Below are positions 15,437-24,500 of a stretch of 49,369 nucleotides of DNA, in pieces. The stretch is from the NCBI GenBank assembly GCA_024399035.1, contig JAKSID010000019.1, forward strand, positions 1-49,369, in the 5' to 3' direction. The notes below the pieces were generated by a model, which was not told where the DNA came from, made no database searches, and saw nothing but the letters and a program-made list of their open reading frames with translations. The position numbers were made by a program, and so were the translations under genes. Numbering within the stretch: the stretch's first letter is position 1; the number at the start of each line of letters is the position of its first letter. Source of the stretch: Fibrobacter sp. (GTDB lineage Bacteria; Fibrobacterota; Fibrobacteria; Fibrobacterales; Fibrobacteraceae).

Positions 15437-17194
15437 ATGAACTCTAAACTTATCGCAGCTTTGGCCTTGGGCCTCGCCACCGCCGCCACGGCAGTAACCT
15501 CTCCGGACTTTCCTATGACAGGTTTCGCCACCCAGAACGGTGGTACCACCGGCGGCAAGGGCTACGGCGAAGTCACCGTCAGCACCACCAGCGAATTGGC
15601 AAATTACGCCAAGGCGGGCAACAAGATTATCTATGTAAAGCCGGGTACCTACGCAGGCCCCATCAACGTGGGTAGCAACGTGACCATCTACGGTTACCAG
15701 GGTGCAATCATCACCCAGCCCACCTCCGGCAGCGCCATGAAGCTTAGCGGATCCAAGAACGTCATTATCCGCAACCTGAAATTCCAGGGTATCGGCGCCC
15801 ATGACGATGACGACGAAGATTGCCTCCAGGTGAATCACGAATCCAAGAACGTATGGATCGACCACGTGGATATTTACGACGGCCACGACGGCAACCTGGA
15901 CATTACCAACGCTTCCGACTACGTGACCATTTCCTGGACCAAGTTCAGCTACACCAGCAAGAGCACTGGCCACCAGTTCAGCAACCTCATTGGCAACAGC
16001 AAGACAAAGACTTCCGACCGCGGACATCTGAACGTCACTTTCCATCACACTTGGTGGGCAGACGGCGTTGTAGAACGTATGCCCCGCGTCCGCTTCGGCA
16101 AGGTCCATGTGGCAAACAACTTGTTTGACAGCAAGAACACCAGCTACTGTGTCCGTGCTGCTATCGAGGCCAACATCCGCATCGAAAACAACGTTTTCTT
16201 GAACGTGCAAAAGGCTTTGGACCTGTACACCAGCGACGGCGCAATCACTGCAGCCCAGATGATTAACAACTACGAAGAAAATGTGAAGAAAAAGGAAGCA
16301 GGCATGGGCACAGCCTTCAAGCCTAGCTACTCCATGAGCCTCACCGACGTAAGCACACAGGCAAAGGCTTACGCTCTTCGCGATTCCATCAAGCTTTATG
16401 CAGGCGCCACCTTGCCCAACCCCGGTTCCAACGGCACCGTTACCCCGGCGAGTTCCTCTAGCCAGGTCGTCGCAAGTTCCAGTTCCGCAAAGTCCAGCAG
16501 CAGCGTGGCAAGCTCCAGCAGTTCCGTCGCAGCAGGCTCCGCAAGCCTCACTAAGCACGGCACCGGCAGCTCCACTCAGATCGTTGCTGCAGGCGCCCCC
16601 ATCGACGAATTCTACTTTACCATTGCAGGCGCCACCGGCGCAACAGTCAGCGGCCTGCCCGCAGGAGTCACCGGCTCCTTGAAGGGATCCGACTTCTACA
16701 TCTCCGGTACCGTTTCTGCAAGTGCAGCCTCCGGCGATTACAAGTGGACTGTCACCACAACAGGCGGCAGCACTACCGCCACGAAGAGCGGAACCATTAC
16801 CGTGACCGACGGAAAAGAACCAGGAACCACGAGTTCTTCGAGTTCTCGCAATGACAACGTCGAATCAAGCTCTTCCAAGGAGCCCGTAAGTTCCAGCAGC
16901 GACACACAAGCAGAGAGCAGCAGCGACGCCGTCCCGGAAAGCAATGAATCCAAAAACGAAACTCAGGGGACAACCATCGCCGTAAACACAGCACCCCAAT
17001 TCCAGTTGGTTACCGCAGGCCGCACCTTGAACATTCTAGGCGCCGCAGGCAAGACCGTTAACATCATGGATATGCAGGGCCGCCTCATGTACGGAAAATT
17101 TATTCAAACCCATAATTTTGATATTGTTTTGCCTCGTGCCGGTATGTATATCGTACGTGTTGGCCACCAAAGTCGCAAGGTTAACGTTAAATAA
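15437..17194 (+). CDS. Secreted pectate lyase, family PL1
   Basis: A 585-residue protein starting at ATG 15437 (MNSKLIAALALGLATAATA, a signal peptide), with AAGGGA upstream. It cleaves polygalacturonate by beta-elimination outside the cell. The PL1 parallel beta-helix covers residues about 25-310: NVIIRNLKFQGIGAHDDDDEDC (Ca-binding acidic run), VWIDHVDIYDGHDGNLDI, and HHTWWADGVVERMPRVRFGKVHVANN with the conserved RxPRxR. Two poly-Ser linkers (about 335-367 and 465-510) flank a small beta-sandwich domain. The end (NIMDMQGRLMYGKF...GMYIVRV) resembles a type IX secretion or similar sorting domain. The second linker includes REP-like sequence encoding SRNDN. Confidence 0.93.
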   Translation: MNSKLIAALALGLATAATAVTSPDFPMTGFATQNGGTTGGKGYGEVTVSTTSELANYAKAGNKIIYVKPGTYAGPINVGSNVTIYGYQGAIITQPTSGSAMKLSGSKNVIIRNLKFQGIGAHDDDDEDCLQVNHESKNVWIDHVDIYDGHDGNLDITNASDYVTISWTKFSYTSKSTGHQFSNLIGNSKTKTSDRGHLNVTFHHTWWADGVVERMPRVRFGKVHVANNLFDSKNTSYCVRAAIEANIRIENNVFLNVQKALDLYTSDGAITAAQMINNYEENVKKKEAGMGTAFKPSYSMSLTDVSTQAKAYALRDSIKLYAGATLPNPGSNGTVTPASSSSQVVASSSSAKSSSSVASSSSSVAAGSASLTKHGTGSSTQIVAAGAPIDEFYFTIAGATGATVSGLPAGVTGSLKGSDFYISGTVSASAASGDYKWTVTTTGGSTTATKSGTITVTDGKEPGTTSSSSSRNDNVESSSSKEPVSSSSDTQAESSSDAVPESNESKNETQGTTIAVNTAPQFQLVTAGRTLNILGAAGKTVNIMDMQGRLMYGKFIQTHNFDIVLPRAGMYIVRVGHQSRKVNVK

Positions 17195-17233
17195 CCCCCA
17201 ACGTTCCTTGGACCAAAGTTCCTCCTAACCAAC

Positions 17234-17265
17234 AGCCTGGCTCGCTTCGGCGGGTCAGGTTTTTG
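17234..17265 (+). terminator. Terminator after the pectate lyase
   Basis: CCTGGCTCGC-TTCG-GCGGGTCAGG is a hairpin with a tetraloop, followed by TTTTTG. Confidence 0.75.
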
Positions 17266-17288
17266 TTAACTTTAGAATCGTAATCAAA

Positions 17289-17840
17289 ATGTCCACCGTT
17301 ATTCTGTTCAACAAGCCTTTTGGTGTATTAAGCCAGTTCACGCCGGAGTCGGGCCATCCCGCTCTGGACACTTTCGGCTTTCCACCGGGAGTATACGCTG
17401 CGGGCCGCTTGGACCATGACAGCGAAGGCGCCTTGTTGCTGACCGATAACGGCAAACTCATCAAGAAACTGCTGGATCCCAAGTTCGAACATCCGCGAAC
17501 ATACCTGGCGCAGGTTGACGGACAAATTACCGAAGAAGCCGTGCGCCGCCTCGCCGCCGGCGTAGACATCAAGGGGTATCACACAAAGCCTTGTCGCGCT
17601 CGAATTGTGCCTGCTCCAGACTGGATCTGGGACCGCAATCCGCCTGTCCGTTTCCGCGCAAACATTCCCACCAGCTGGGTGGAGCTGACTCTCATCGAAG
17701 GCAAGAACCGCCAGGTTCGCCACATGACAGCAGCCGTGGGGTTCCCCACCCTCCGCCTCGTCCGCGTGAAAATCGGCAACATTCCCCTAGGCGATTTGCA
17801 GCCCGGCGAATGGCGGGTTGTGACCGAGAAAGTGATTTAG
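17289..17840 (+). CDS. rRNA pseudouridine synthase, RluE/RsuA family
   Basis: A 183-residue protein that isomerises uridine to pseudouridine in rRNA. The catalytic motif is AAGRLDHDSEGALLLTDNG, with Asp 38 or so in GRLDHDS. RTYLAQVDG, VELTLIEGKNRQVRHM and FPTLRLVRVKIG are the usual downstream blocks. No S4 domain is present, so it fits RluE (23S rRNA U2457 in E. coli) better than RsuA or RluB. It has its own terminator at 17885. Confidence 0.92.
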   Translation: MSTVILFNKPFGVLSQFTPESGHPALDTFGFPPGVYAAGRLDHDSEGALLLTDNGKLIKKLLDPKFEHPRTYLAQVDGQITEEAVRRLAAGVDIKGYHTKPCRARIVPAPDWIWDRNPPVRFRANIPTSWVELTLIEGKNRQVRHMTAAVGFPTLRLVRVKIGNIPLGDLQPGEWRVVTEKVI

Positions 17841-17884
17841 GCGCAACGCACGTAGCGCTCTGCATTCTTCACAATCGCATGTTT

Positions 17885-17918
17885 CGCACGCCGTTGACGT
17901 GCGTTTTTGTTTTTTTTA
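17885..17918 (+). terminator. Terminator after the pseudouridine synthase
   Basis: CGCACG-CCGTTGA-CGTGCG is followed by TTTTTGTTTTTTTT. Confidence 0.85.
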
Positions 17919-17978
17919 CATTCCAAACGAGTTCAGAAAATTCGCCCTTGGGGGCGGTGTCATTCGTTAGGAGGAATT

Positions 17979-18620
17979 ATGAAAAAACTTATCACTATTT
18001 GCGCTGCTTGCGTCGCTGCAATCGCGCTTTCCGGCTGTGCCATTCTACTGGGCGCGCCCATGACGTTCAAAGCTTTTGGCGGTATGGCCGTTAAAACCAG
18101 AGTCTCTACGGCCTATTTGTACATCACCACCGACGCTCCCGAAGAAATTGAAGTCGATGTACCTTTTTTCAGCACCGATGGGTCCAACAAGTACGGAAAT
18201 GCTATGTACAACAAATACGGCGGTTATTCTCTAATTACCTTGAGCAACAGAAACATTGAAATGACATTTTCGTCTATGCCTTACGAAAAAGCATACCGAG
18301 ACTTATCCAAAAGACCGCCCCAAGGACTTGACGATGCGGCAAAAATCGAGGACCTCATCTCCTTGTTTTATTCTGGAACCCATGCAGACAGTTCCGCTGA
18401 ATTCGTTTATGACGCGCAAAAGAAAATGGGTTACAAGTGCTTTACTTTAAAAACACGGTACGAAATGTCAGGCAGCATGTTTGACGTTTGCGGCGCGGCT
18501 CAACTTTCGAACAAAGGTAACGTTGTCTTCCTCGATTTTAGAACCAATCAAATTGGAAGCGAAAAGATAAAATCAGAAATGCTTGAAACCATTTCCAGCC
18601 TGCAATTCAAAGCCAAGTAA
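17979..18620 (+). CDS. Lipoprotein, unknown function
   Basis: A 213-residue protein. Start chosen at 17979 because TTAGGAGGAATT precedes it and MKKLITICAACVAAIALSGC is a clean lipoprotein signal with the lipobox LSGC. The mature part starts AILLGAPMTFKAFGG and is a mixed alpha/beta domain of about 190 residues with few recognisable features (VSTAYLYITTDAPEEIEVDVP, and three cysteines later in the protein). No family was recognised. It is a single gene between two terminators. Confidence 0.82.
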   Translation: MKKLITICAACVAAIALSGCAILLGAPMTFKAFGGMAVKTRVSTAYLYITTDAPEEIEVDVPFFSTDGSNKYGNAMYNKYGGYSLITLSNRNIEMTFSSMPYEKAYRDLSKRPPQGLDDAAKIEDLISLFYSGTHADSSAEFVYDAQKKMGYKCFTLKTRYEMSGSMFDVCGAAQLSNKGNVVFLDFRTNQIGSEKIKSEMLETISSLQFKAK

Positions 18621-18669
18621 CCATAAACAGATTCAAGGCTGAACAGCCGTAAGTCTTTCAAAACAAAAA

Positions 18670-18706
18670 TACCCCGCCGGCGCATTAACGCTGACGGGGT
18701 GTGTTT
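18670..18706. terminator. Terminator, likely bidirectional
   Basis: ACCCCGCCGGCG-CATTAA-CGCTGACGGGGT, with A-rich sequence before it and GTGTTTTAAA after it. It lies between convergent genes. Confidence 0.75.
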
Positions 18707-18710
18707 TAAA

Positions 18711-18822
18711 GGAGATCCTCCCCCTACGGGGACCAGCCACACTAAGGAACAAGTTCCTAAGTGTGTTGCAGCCGGCTCCCCGGATCAAGTCCGGGGCAGG
18801 CTCAGGCCGGGATGACAGCTAA
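18711..18822. repeat. Mosaic REP with 57-bp palindromic block
   Basis: It begins GGAGATCCT like a REP, then carries a 57-bp block (18717-18773) also found at 49230-49286. It ends with the nested REP form CCGG-CTCCCCGGATCAAGTCCGGG-...-CCGGGATGACA, also seen at 595-650. The block contains the near-perfect palindrome CACACTAAGGAAC-AA-GTTCCTAAGTGTG, written here with one mismatch. Confidence 0.85.
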
Positions 18823-18825
18823 GGA

Positions 18826-20460
18826 TTACAGCAAGCCCTTAAAGAAGTCGTTGCCCTTGTCATCCACCAGGATGAATGCCGGGAAGTCCTTAATGGTGAT
18901 CTTGCGGATTGCTTCCATGCCCAGTTCCGGGAAGGCCACGATGTCGTTGGACAGAATGTTCTGTTCAGCGAGGATTGCTGCCGGACCACCGATGGAGCCC
19001 AGGTAGAAGCCGCCGAACTTCTGGCAAGCGTCGGTAACGTCCTGAGAACGGTTGCCCTTAGCCACCATGATCATGGAGTGGCCCTTGCTCTGGAAGCGCA
19101 TGACGTACGGGTCCATACGGCCTGCAGTAGTAGGACCGAAGGAACCAGTGGGCATGCCTTCCGGAGTCTTAGCCGGACCGGCGTAGTAAATCGGGTGGTT
19201 GGAAACAACTTCCAGAACCTTCTTTTCGATGTCGGAAAGTTCCTGACCGGCTTCCTGCTTGTCCAGGATTTCTGCGATCTTGGCGTGAGCCATGTCGCGA
19301 GCCACGATCATGGTGCCCTTCAGGTTCAGGCGAGTTGCAACCGGGTACTTGGTCAGTTCAGCGCAGACATCCTTCATGGGACGATCAAGGTCGATTTCCA
19401 CTGCAGCGGCGATCTTTGCTTCGCCCTTCGGCAGGTACTGTTCCGGATTGTGTTCCATCTTTTCGAGCCACAGACCGTTTTCGTCGATCTTAGCCTTGAT
19501 GTTGCGGTCAGCAGAGCAGGAAACGCCGATGGAAACCGGGCAGCTTGCAGCATGACGGGGGCAACGGATCACGCGAACGTCGTGGACCAGGTACTTACCG
19601 CCGAACTGAGCGCCGATGCCAGTCTTCTGGCAGATGTGGAGAACCTTTTCTTCCATTTCCACGTCGCGGAACATACGGCCGCCTTCGGAACCGGTGGTCG
19701 GAAGATCATCATAGTAACCGCAGCTAGCCAGCTTAACGGTGTGGGTATTCATTTCAGCAGAAGTACCGCCGATGACGATAGCCAGATGGTACGGAGGGCA
19801 AGCAGCGGTACCGAGAGTCTTCACCTTTTCGGAGATGAACTTTTCCAAGTTCTTCGGGGTGAGGAGAGCCTTGGTCATGGGCCAGTAGTAAGTCTTGTTA
19901 GCAGAACCACCGCCCTTGGCGACGAAGAGGAACTTCATGTCGGCACCTTCTTCGGCGTGGATGTCGATCTGAGCCGGCAGGTTGCAGGCGGTGTTCTTTT
20001 CTTCGTACATGGTCAGAGGAGCGATCTGGCTGTAGCGGAGATTCTTGGTAGTATAGGCATTGTAGATACCTTCGGAGATGGCTTCGAAGTCATCGCAGCC
20101 AGTCCAGACCTGCTGGCCCTTGTGGGCAACACAGATAGCGGTACCAGTGTCCTGGCAGAACGGGAGCACGCCCTTAGCGGCAACGCAGGCATTCTTCAGG
20201 AGGGTGAGAGCCACGAACTTGTCGTTGTCGGAAGCTTCGGGATCCTGGAGGATCTTAGCCACCTTGGCGGTGTGAGCCGGACGGAGACGGAAGCTGACTT
20301 CTTCAAATGCGGCCTGAGCGATTTTGGTGAGAGCGCTCTTTTCGACCTTCAGAATCTTCTTGCCTTCGAATTCGGTGACGGAAACGCCTTCCTTGCCCAG
20401 GTTGACGTATTCGGTGGTGTCACCGGTGTGCTGCACGGTTGCTTCGTACTTGAATGCCAT
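18826..20460 (-). CDS. Fumarate hydratase, class I (Fe-S)
   Basis: A 544-residue single-chain, oxygen-sensitive class I fumarase with [4Fe-4S], of the FumA/FumB type. The alpha region has [19 protein letters not shown] with a cluster cysteine, then [22 protein letters not shown] and [23 protein letters not shown]. The beta region has [41 protein letters not shown] and [31 protein letters not shown] is close before the start. In a Fibrobacter-like, succinate-producing anaerobe, it would run from malate to fumarate in the reductive branch; that role is inferred. Convergent with the lipoprotein gene. Confidence 0.95.
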   Translation of the reverse strand: MAFKYEATVQHTGDTTEYVNLGKEGVSVTEFEGKKILKVEKSALTKIAQAAFEEVSFRLRPAHTAKVAKILQDPEASDNDKFVALTLLKNACVAAKGVLPFCQDTGTAICVAHKGQQVWTGCDDFEAISEGIYNAYTTKNLRYSQIAPLTMYEEKNTACNLPAQIDIHAEEGADMKFLFVAKGGGSANKTYYWPMTKALLTPKNLEKFISEKVKTLGTAACPPYHLAIVIGGTSAEMNTHTVKLASCGYYDDLPTTGSEGGRMFRDVEMEEKVLHICQKTGIGAQFGGKYLVHDVRVIRCPRHAASCPVSIGVSCSADRNIKAKIDENGLWLEKMEHNPEQYLPKGEAKIAAAVEIDLDRPMKDVCAELTKYPVATRLNLKGTMIVARDMAHAKIAEILDKQEAGQELSDIEKKVLEVVSNHPIYYAGPAKTPEGMPTGSFGPTTAGRMDPYVMRFQSKGHSMIMVAKGNRSQDVTDACQKFGGFYLGSIGGPAAILAEQNILSNDIVAFPELGMEAIRKITIKDFPAFILVDDKGNDFFKGLL

Positions 20461-20473
20461 AGTTACCTCGTTT

Positions 20474-20501
20474 TAGGTGATAGGTGGTAGGTTATAGGCG
20501 C
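20474..20501. repeat. Heptamer-period repeat D (single arm)
   Basis: Four consecutive 7-bp units: TAGGTGA, TAGGTGG, TAGGTTA, TAGGCGC, just upstream of fumarase. It has the same period as arrays A-C but no opposing arm was seen. Confidence 0.6.
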
Positions 20502-20727
20502 CAAAAGGCACAAACAACCCTATTTTTTACGTTACAAGGCAAAATTAAATAAATAAGTGGAAAACGGACAGTCAAAAGCGCCCTCCACCCTCCTACAAGG
20601 TGAAAAAAACTACAAATCGGCTTTTTTGGGGGATAAAATGATGTTTTTTACAGAAAGTGTTTCCCATTTATGAAAAGATGAGTTATTTTTTGGGGTGTAA
20701 AAAAATTTTAAAACAATGAGGGATACT

Positions 20728-21297
20728 ATGAAGATGAAGAACTTGATGCTGGCAACCATGCTTGCCTCCGCATTCGCTTTCGCTGCAGAAGCAACCGCAC
20801 CTGCCGCAGCACCTGCTGCCGCACCCGCACCTGCTGCCGAAGCTGCTGCACCTGCTGCTGAAGCCGCTGCACCTGCTGCCGAAGCTGCACCGGCTGCCGA
20901 AGCCGCTGCTCCTGCTGCTGAAGCTGCACCTGCCGCCGAAGCCGCCGCTCCTGCTGAAGAAGCTGCACCTGCCGCCGAAGCCGCCGCTCCTGCCGAAGCT
21001 GCTGCCGCTGAAGCCCCCGCTGCTGAAGCCGCTCCCGCAGAAGCACCTGCAGAAGTTCTCGAAGCAAAGACCGAAGAAGCTCCGGTAGACACCGCAGCTC
21101 TCGCCAAGGCTGAAGCCGACAAGAAGGCCGCCGAAGCTGAAGCAAAGGCCAAGGCTGAAGAAGAAGCCAAGGTTGAAGGTGAATCTCATGGCGCAGCTAA
21201 GAGCTCCATCATGGACAATCCGTGGGAATTCCTGGCTGTTTCCGCTGCATTCATTGCTTCCGTGCTCGTGATCATCTTCACCGGCAAGGACAAATAA
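20728..21297 (+). CDS. Ala/Pro/Glu-rich exported membrane-anchored protein
   Basis: A 189-residue protein. Start chosen at 20728 with GAGGG five bases upstream; ATG at 20734 is also possible. A signal peptide (MKMKNLMLATMLASAFAFAAE) is followed by about 90 residues of repeated PAAEAA / EAAPAAEA, then a Lys/Glu/Ala helix (KAEADKKAAEAEAKAKAEEE). Near the C-terminus a single membrane helix (EFLAVSAAFIASVLVIIFTG) ends in KDK. It looks like a rigid periplasmic spacer anchored at the inner membrane. The repeat DNA (GCTGCACCTGCTGCCGAAGC and variants) is prone to slippage, so length may vary between strains. The function is unknown. Confidence 0.75.
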   Translation: MKMKNLMLATMLASAFAFAAEATAPAAAPAAAPAPAAEAAAPAAEAAAPAAEAAPAAEAAAPAAEAAPAAEAAAPAEEAAPAAEAAAPAEAAAAEAPAAEAAPAEAPAEVLEAKTEEAPVDTAALAKAEADKKAAEAEAKAKAEEEAKVEGESHGAAKSSIMDNPWEFLAVSAAFIASVLVIIFTGKDK

Positions 21298-21320
21298 GGC
21301 CCGCGAATCGCAAGACTTTA

Positions 21321-21350
21321 AAAAGCTCCGCTTCGGCGGGGCTTTTTTTT
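21321..21350 (+). terminator. Terminator after the Ala/Pro/Glu-rich gene
   Basis: AAAGCTCCGC-TTCG-GCGGGGCTTT followed by eight T. The remaining 240 bp to the next gene are AT-rich, with a small inverted repeat GTGTTG...CAACAC near 21382 and no clear promoter. Confidence 0.9.
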
Positions 21351-21589
21351 GCAACCTTCAAATCGTAAGGATTTGATAAGACGTGTTGTTGAGCGTTCAA
21401 CACACTTTTTTATAAAAAGTCCACATTTTGAGCGAAAAAAGCCATTTTTTTGGGAGCAAATAAGGAACATTTTCTTGCTTATTTGTGCGCCATTTCACAA
21501 TTATAAATCTATTTTAAAAACATCGTGTTTGGTATGTTGGGTCGGGCATTTTGTGTCCGCTGTTTTTGATGTATAAAAAGGAGGCTTTG

Positions 21590-24500
21590 ATGCCGCTGAA
21601 AAAACTCGCTCTCGTTGCATTGACTGCAGCCACCACCTTGATGGCCGCAACTGATAAAACACAGCCTACACCTTACGACCTTATCAGGCCCGTTTGGCCG
21701 TTGACTTGGGACGAGTCCGTATTCGATCGTTACGACACCACCGTGACCAAAAAGCACAACATGGTGCCCAAGAACCGTAAGCCGGCAGCCTTCGCTCCTA
21801 ACGAGTTTATCCCGGACACATTGAACCAGGCCTACCTGGACGCAATCAACGTGCGCATGTCCCCCATCCGTATTAACCAGGCCGGTTATATGGAAGACGA
21901 CCCGGAACGTCAGTTCTACTACGTAGGTACCGCAACAACCTTCGAAGTGGTGGATCAGGATGGCAAGTCCCTCTCCCCCAAGGTAACCGGTAACTTCACA
22001 CCCTCCGGCAAGTCCATTTCCTCCGACTGGACCATTATTGCAGGTACCAACGCCGCCACCAACGACCAGAAGCGCTACCAGGTGGACATCACAGGCCAGG
22101 CCGGCATGGTGCAAATCGGTAACATTCCCATGAACGTTCCTACCGAGACCCGTTTGCGTATCAAGGTGGGCAACGACATTTCCAGCACATTTATCATCAG
22201 TAACCGCGTTTACTCCATGGTCCGCGCCGCAGCCCTGAAATTCTATGGCATCAACCGAAGCGGTTATGGTGAATCTTGGTTCCACCCCGCAAGCCATACA
22301 CTGGATGGCGCAGGAGAACTAGTAACAGACCCAGATGGCGGCACTCTCACATACCTGGATATGTCTATGGCAGGAACTCTTGAAGGCGGTTACTACGACT
22401 GTGGCGACCATCTGAAGGAATCCCAGACCCAGATGTACGCCTTCATGGTAGCTGCAGTGATGGCTGCAACCAACCCGGACGGTGATGAAGACGTATACGC
22501 ATTCAACCAGAGCGAAGCCCAGAATACCGACGGTATCCCCGACATGCTCCGCGAAGCCAAGCATGGTGCGGACTATGTATTGCGAGCCTACAGGCGCGCA
22601 AATGGAGTTATCGATGACATGGTTCTCTCCATCGGAAGCTTCGGTAAGGATCACGGCTGGTGGGGACGACCCGAAAACCAGGACAAGCTCCCTACGGATG
22701 GTTCTGCAGCAGCAACAGGCCGAGGCGGTCCCACCACACGAGTTTTGCGTCTAGGAGAAATTGGCGCCAATATCGGCGGTGAAACCGCAGCTGGCCTCGC
22801 TCTCCTGGCCAAGGACTACGCTATTTACGACAAGCCCTTTGCAGACTCCTGCTTGATGGTCGCCGAAAAAATGTACGACTTCGCCAAGAGCCTTGCTACC
22901 GGCAAGTCCTCTTATGACGGAGGAAAGCCCTTTGTGAACAACAAGGAGGCCGCCGGCTGGAGTTCCCCGGCTTATAACGGCAACAACGAATTCTACGACG
23001 ACCTGGCACTTGCCTCTGTAGCCCTTCTCTATGCAACAGGCAAGAAGGAATACGCCGACGACATGCTCCGTAACAAGAACATGGTGGCAGGTCAGGAATA
23101 TATGGATGGTCCCGGTTTCTTCCAGGGTGGCTGGTTCGTCACCAACAACAAGGGCTTCTTCAAGGACGTGAAGAACACCAGCTGGGCAAACGTCTACTCC
23201 TACGCACTTTACGCCCTGTACAAGCTGATCCTCGCCGACAAGACCAAGGCAACCACAATCTACGGTCTCACCGAAGATGAATGGAGCCACGCAATCGAAG
23301 ACTGCGTCATGGATATGATTGCAAACCTGGGTGATATGTCCTACGGTCAGGGTACAGGTCGAATCCAGCTACCCGGTAGCAACTCCATCTGGAAGCCGTC
23401 TTCTATTACCTATGACGACCTCTGGTACACCATGCACACGGACCAGACCTGGATTTACAACCGTTACCAGGCAGGTAATATCTTTGAAGTCCTTGCCTAT
23501 GCTGACGTAACAAAGGACATTGCCGATAAGGGATATGCTCTTCCCCAGGTAGGCTCTCCGGACTGGAAGAGCGACGAAATGCGTCAGCTGGGTATCAACC
23601 AGTTGAACTACCTGCTGGGTATGAACCCCTGGGATGTATCCTACATTCTGGGTATCGGCGACAAGAACGACGCCCACCCCCACCATCGTGCAGCAAACCC
23701 CGAAGGCAAGAACCAGCCCGGCGCAAGCTACAAGTACAACCCGCCTGTTGGCGCTCTTTATGGTGGCATTCTTCCTGGTTCTACAAACTCAATGGTCCCC
23801 GACAACAAGAGCTGGGAAGATTACCACAAGTCAGAAACCTGTATCGACGCTGCCGCAGTTCTGGTCAGCTCCGGCGCCATTGCAGCAGCCAAGTACGACA
23901 GAACCAAGCCGCCCAAGGTTTCCGTTGAAATCCGCCATGTCAGTGCAGACTCCGCCATCGTCATGGTCAAGCTTACCAGCCGCGGTTATGCCCAACTGAA
24001 CTACGGTACCAGCGAAACCTCTATGGCAACCACCGCATTGCCCGACAGCAACAACGCCGGCATGCAGCACGAAATCATTCTCCGCGGTTTGGAAAAGGGT
24101 ACCACTTACTACTTCTACGCCATTGGCCAGAACGCCTATGCCGAAGACAGCATCACCGTAAAGTACATGGTGGACAGCACCCAGACCCCGTTTAGCTTCA
24201 CTACACTAAACACCATTGAAAGCGCTCAGATTACAAACATTACCGTATGTAACCTCTTCGGCGATACCGCAGAAGTCATGTGGTACACTCCCAACGGCGA
24301 ATACGAATCCAAGATCTACTGGGATACAGTCGCCCACGCAACTTCTGCAGAATACGCATTCAACTCCGGTAAGGGCAATGCAGATATTTCCGGCATTCCT
24401 ACCAAGTTCCATTACGTAAAGATCGGCGGCCTCAAGGAACAGACCACCTACTACTTCATGGTTGAAAGCAACGGTGTCCAGCAGAATGTTGACGACAAGG

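Noticed and set aside
20683..21354. Long Gly/Ser/Cys-rich open frame on the minus strand opposite the Ala/Pro/Glu-rich gene
   Set aside because: It is a composition shadow of the GCTGCACCTGCTGCCGAAG-type repeats, crosses the terminator, and has no start signal.
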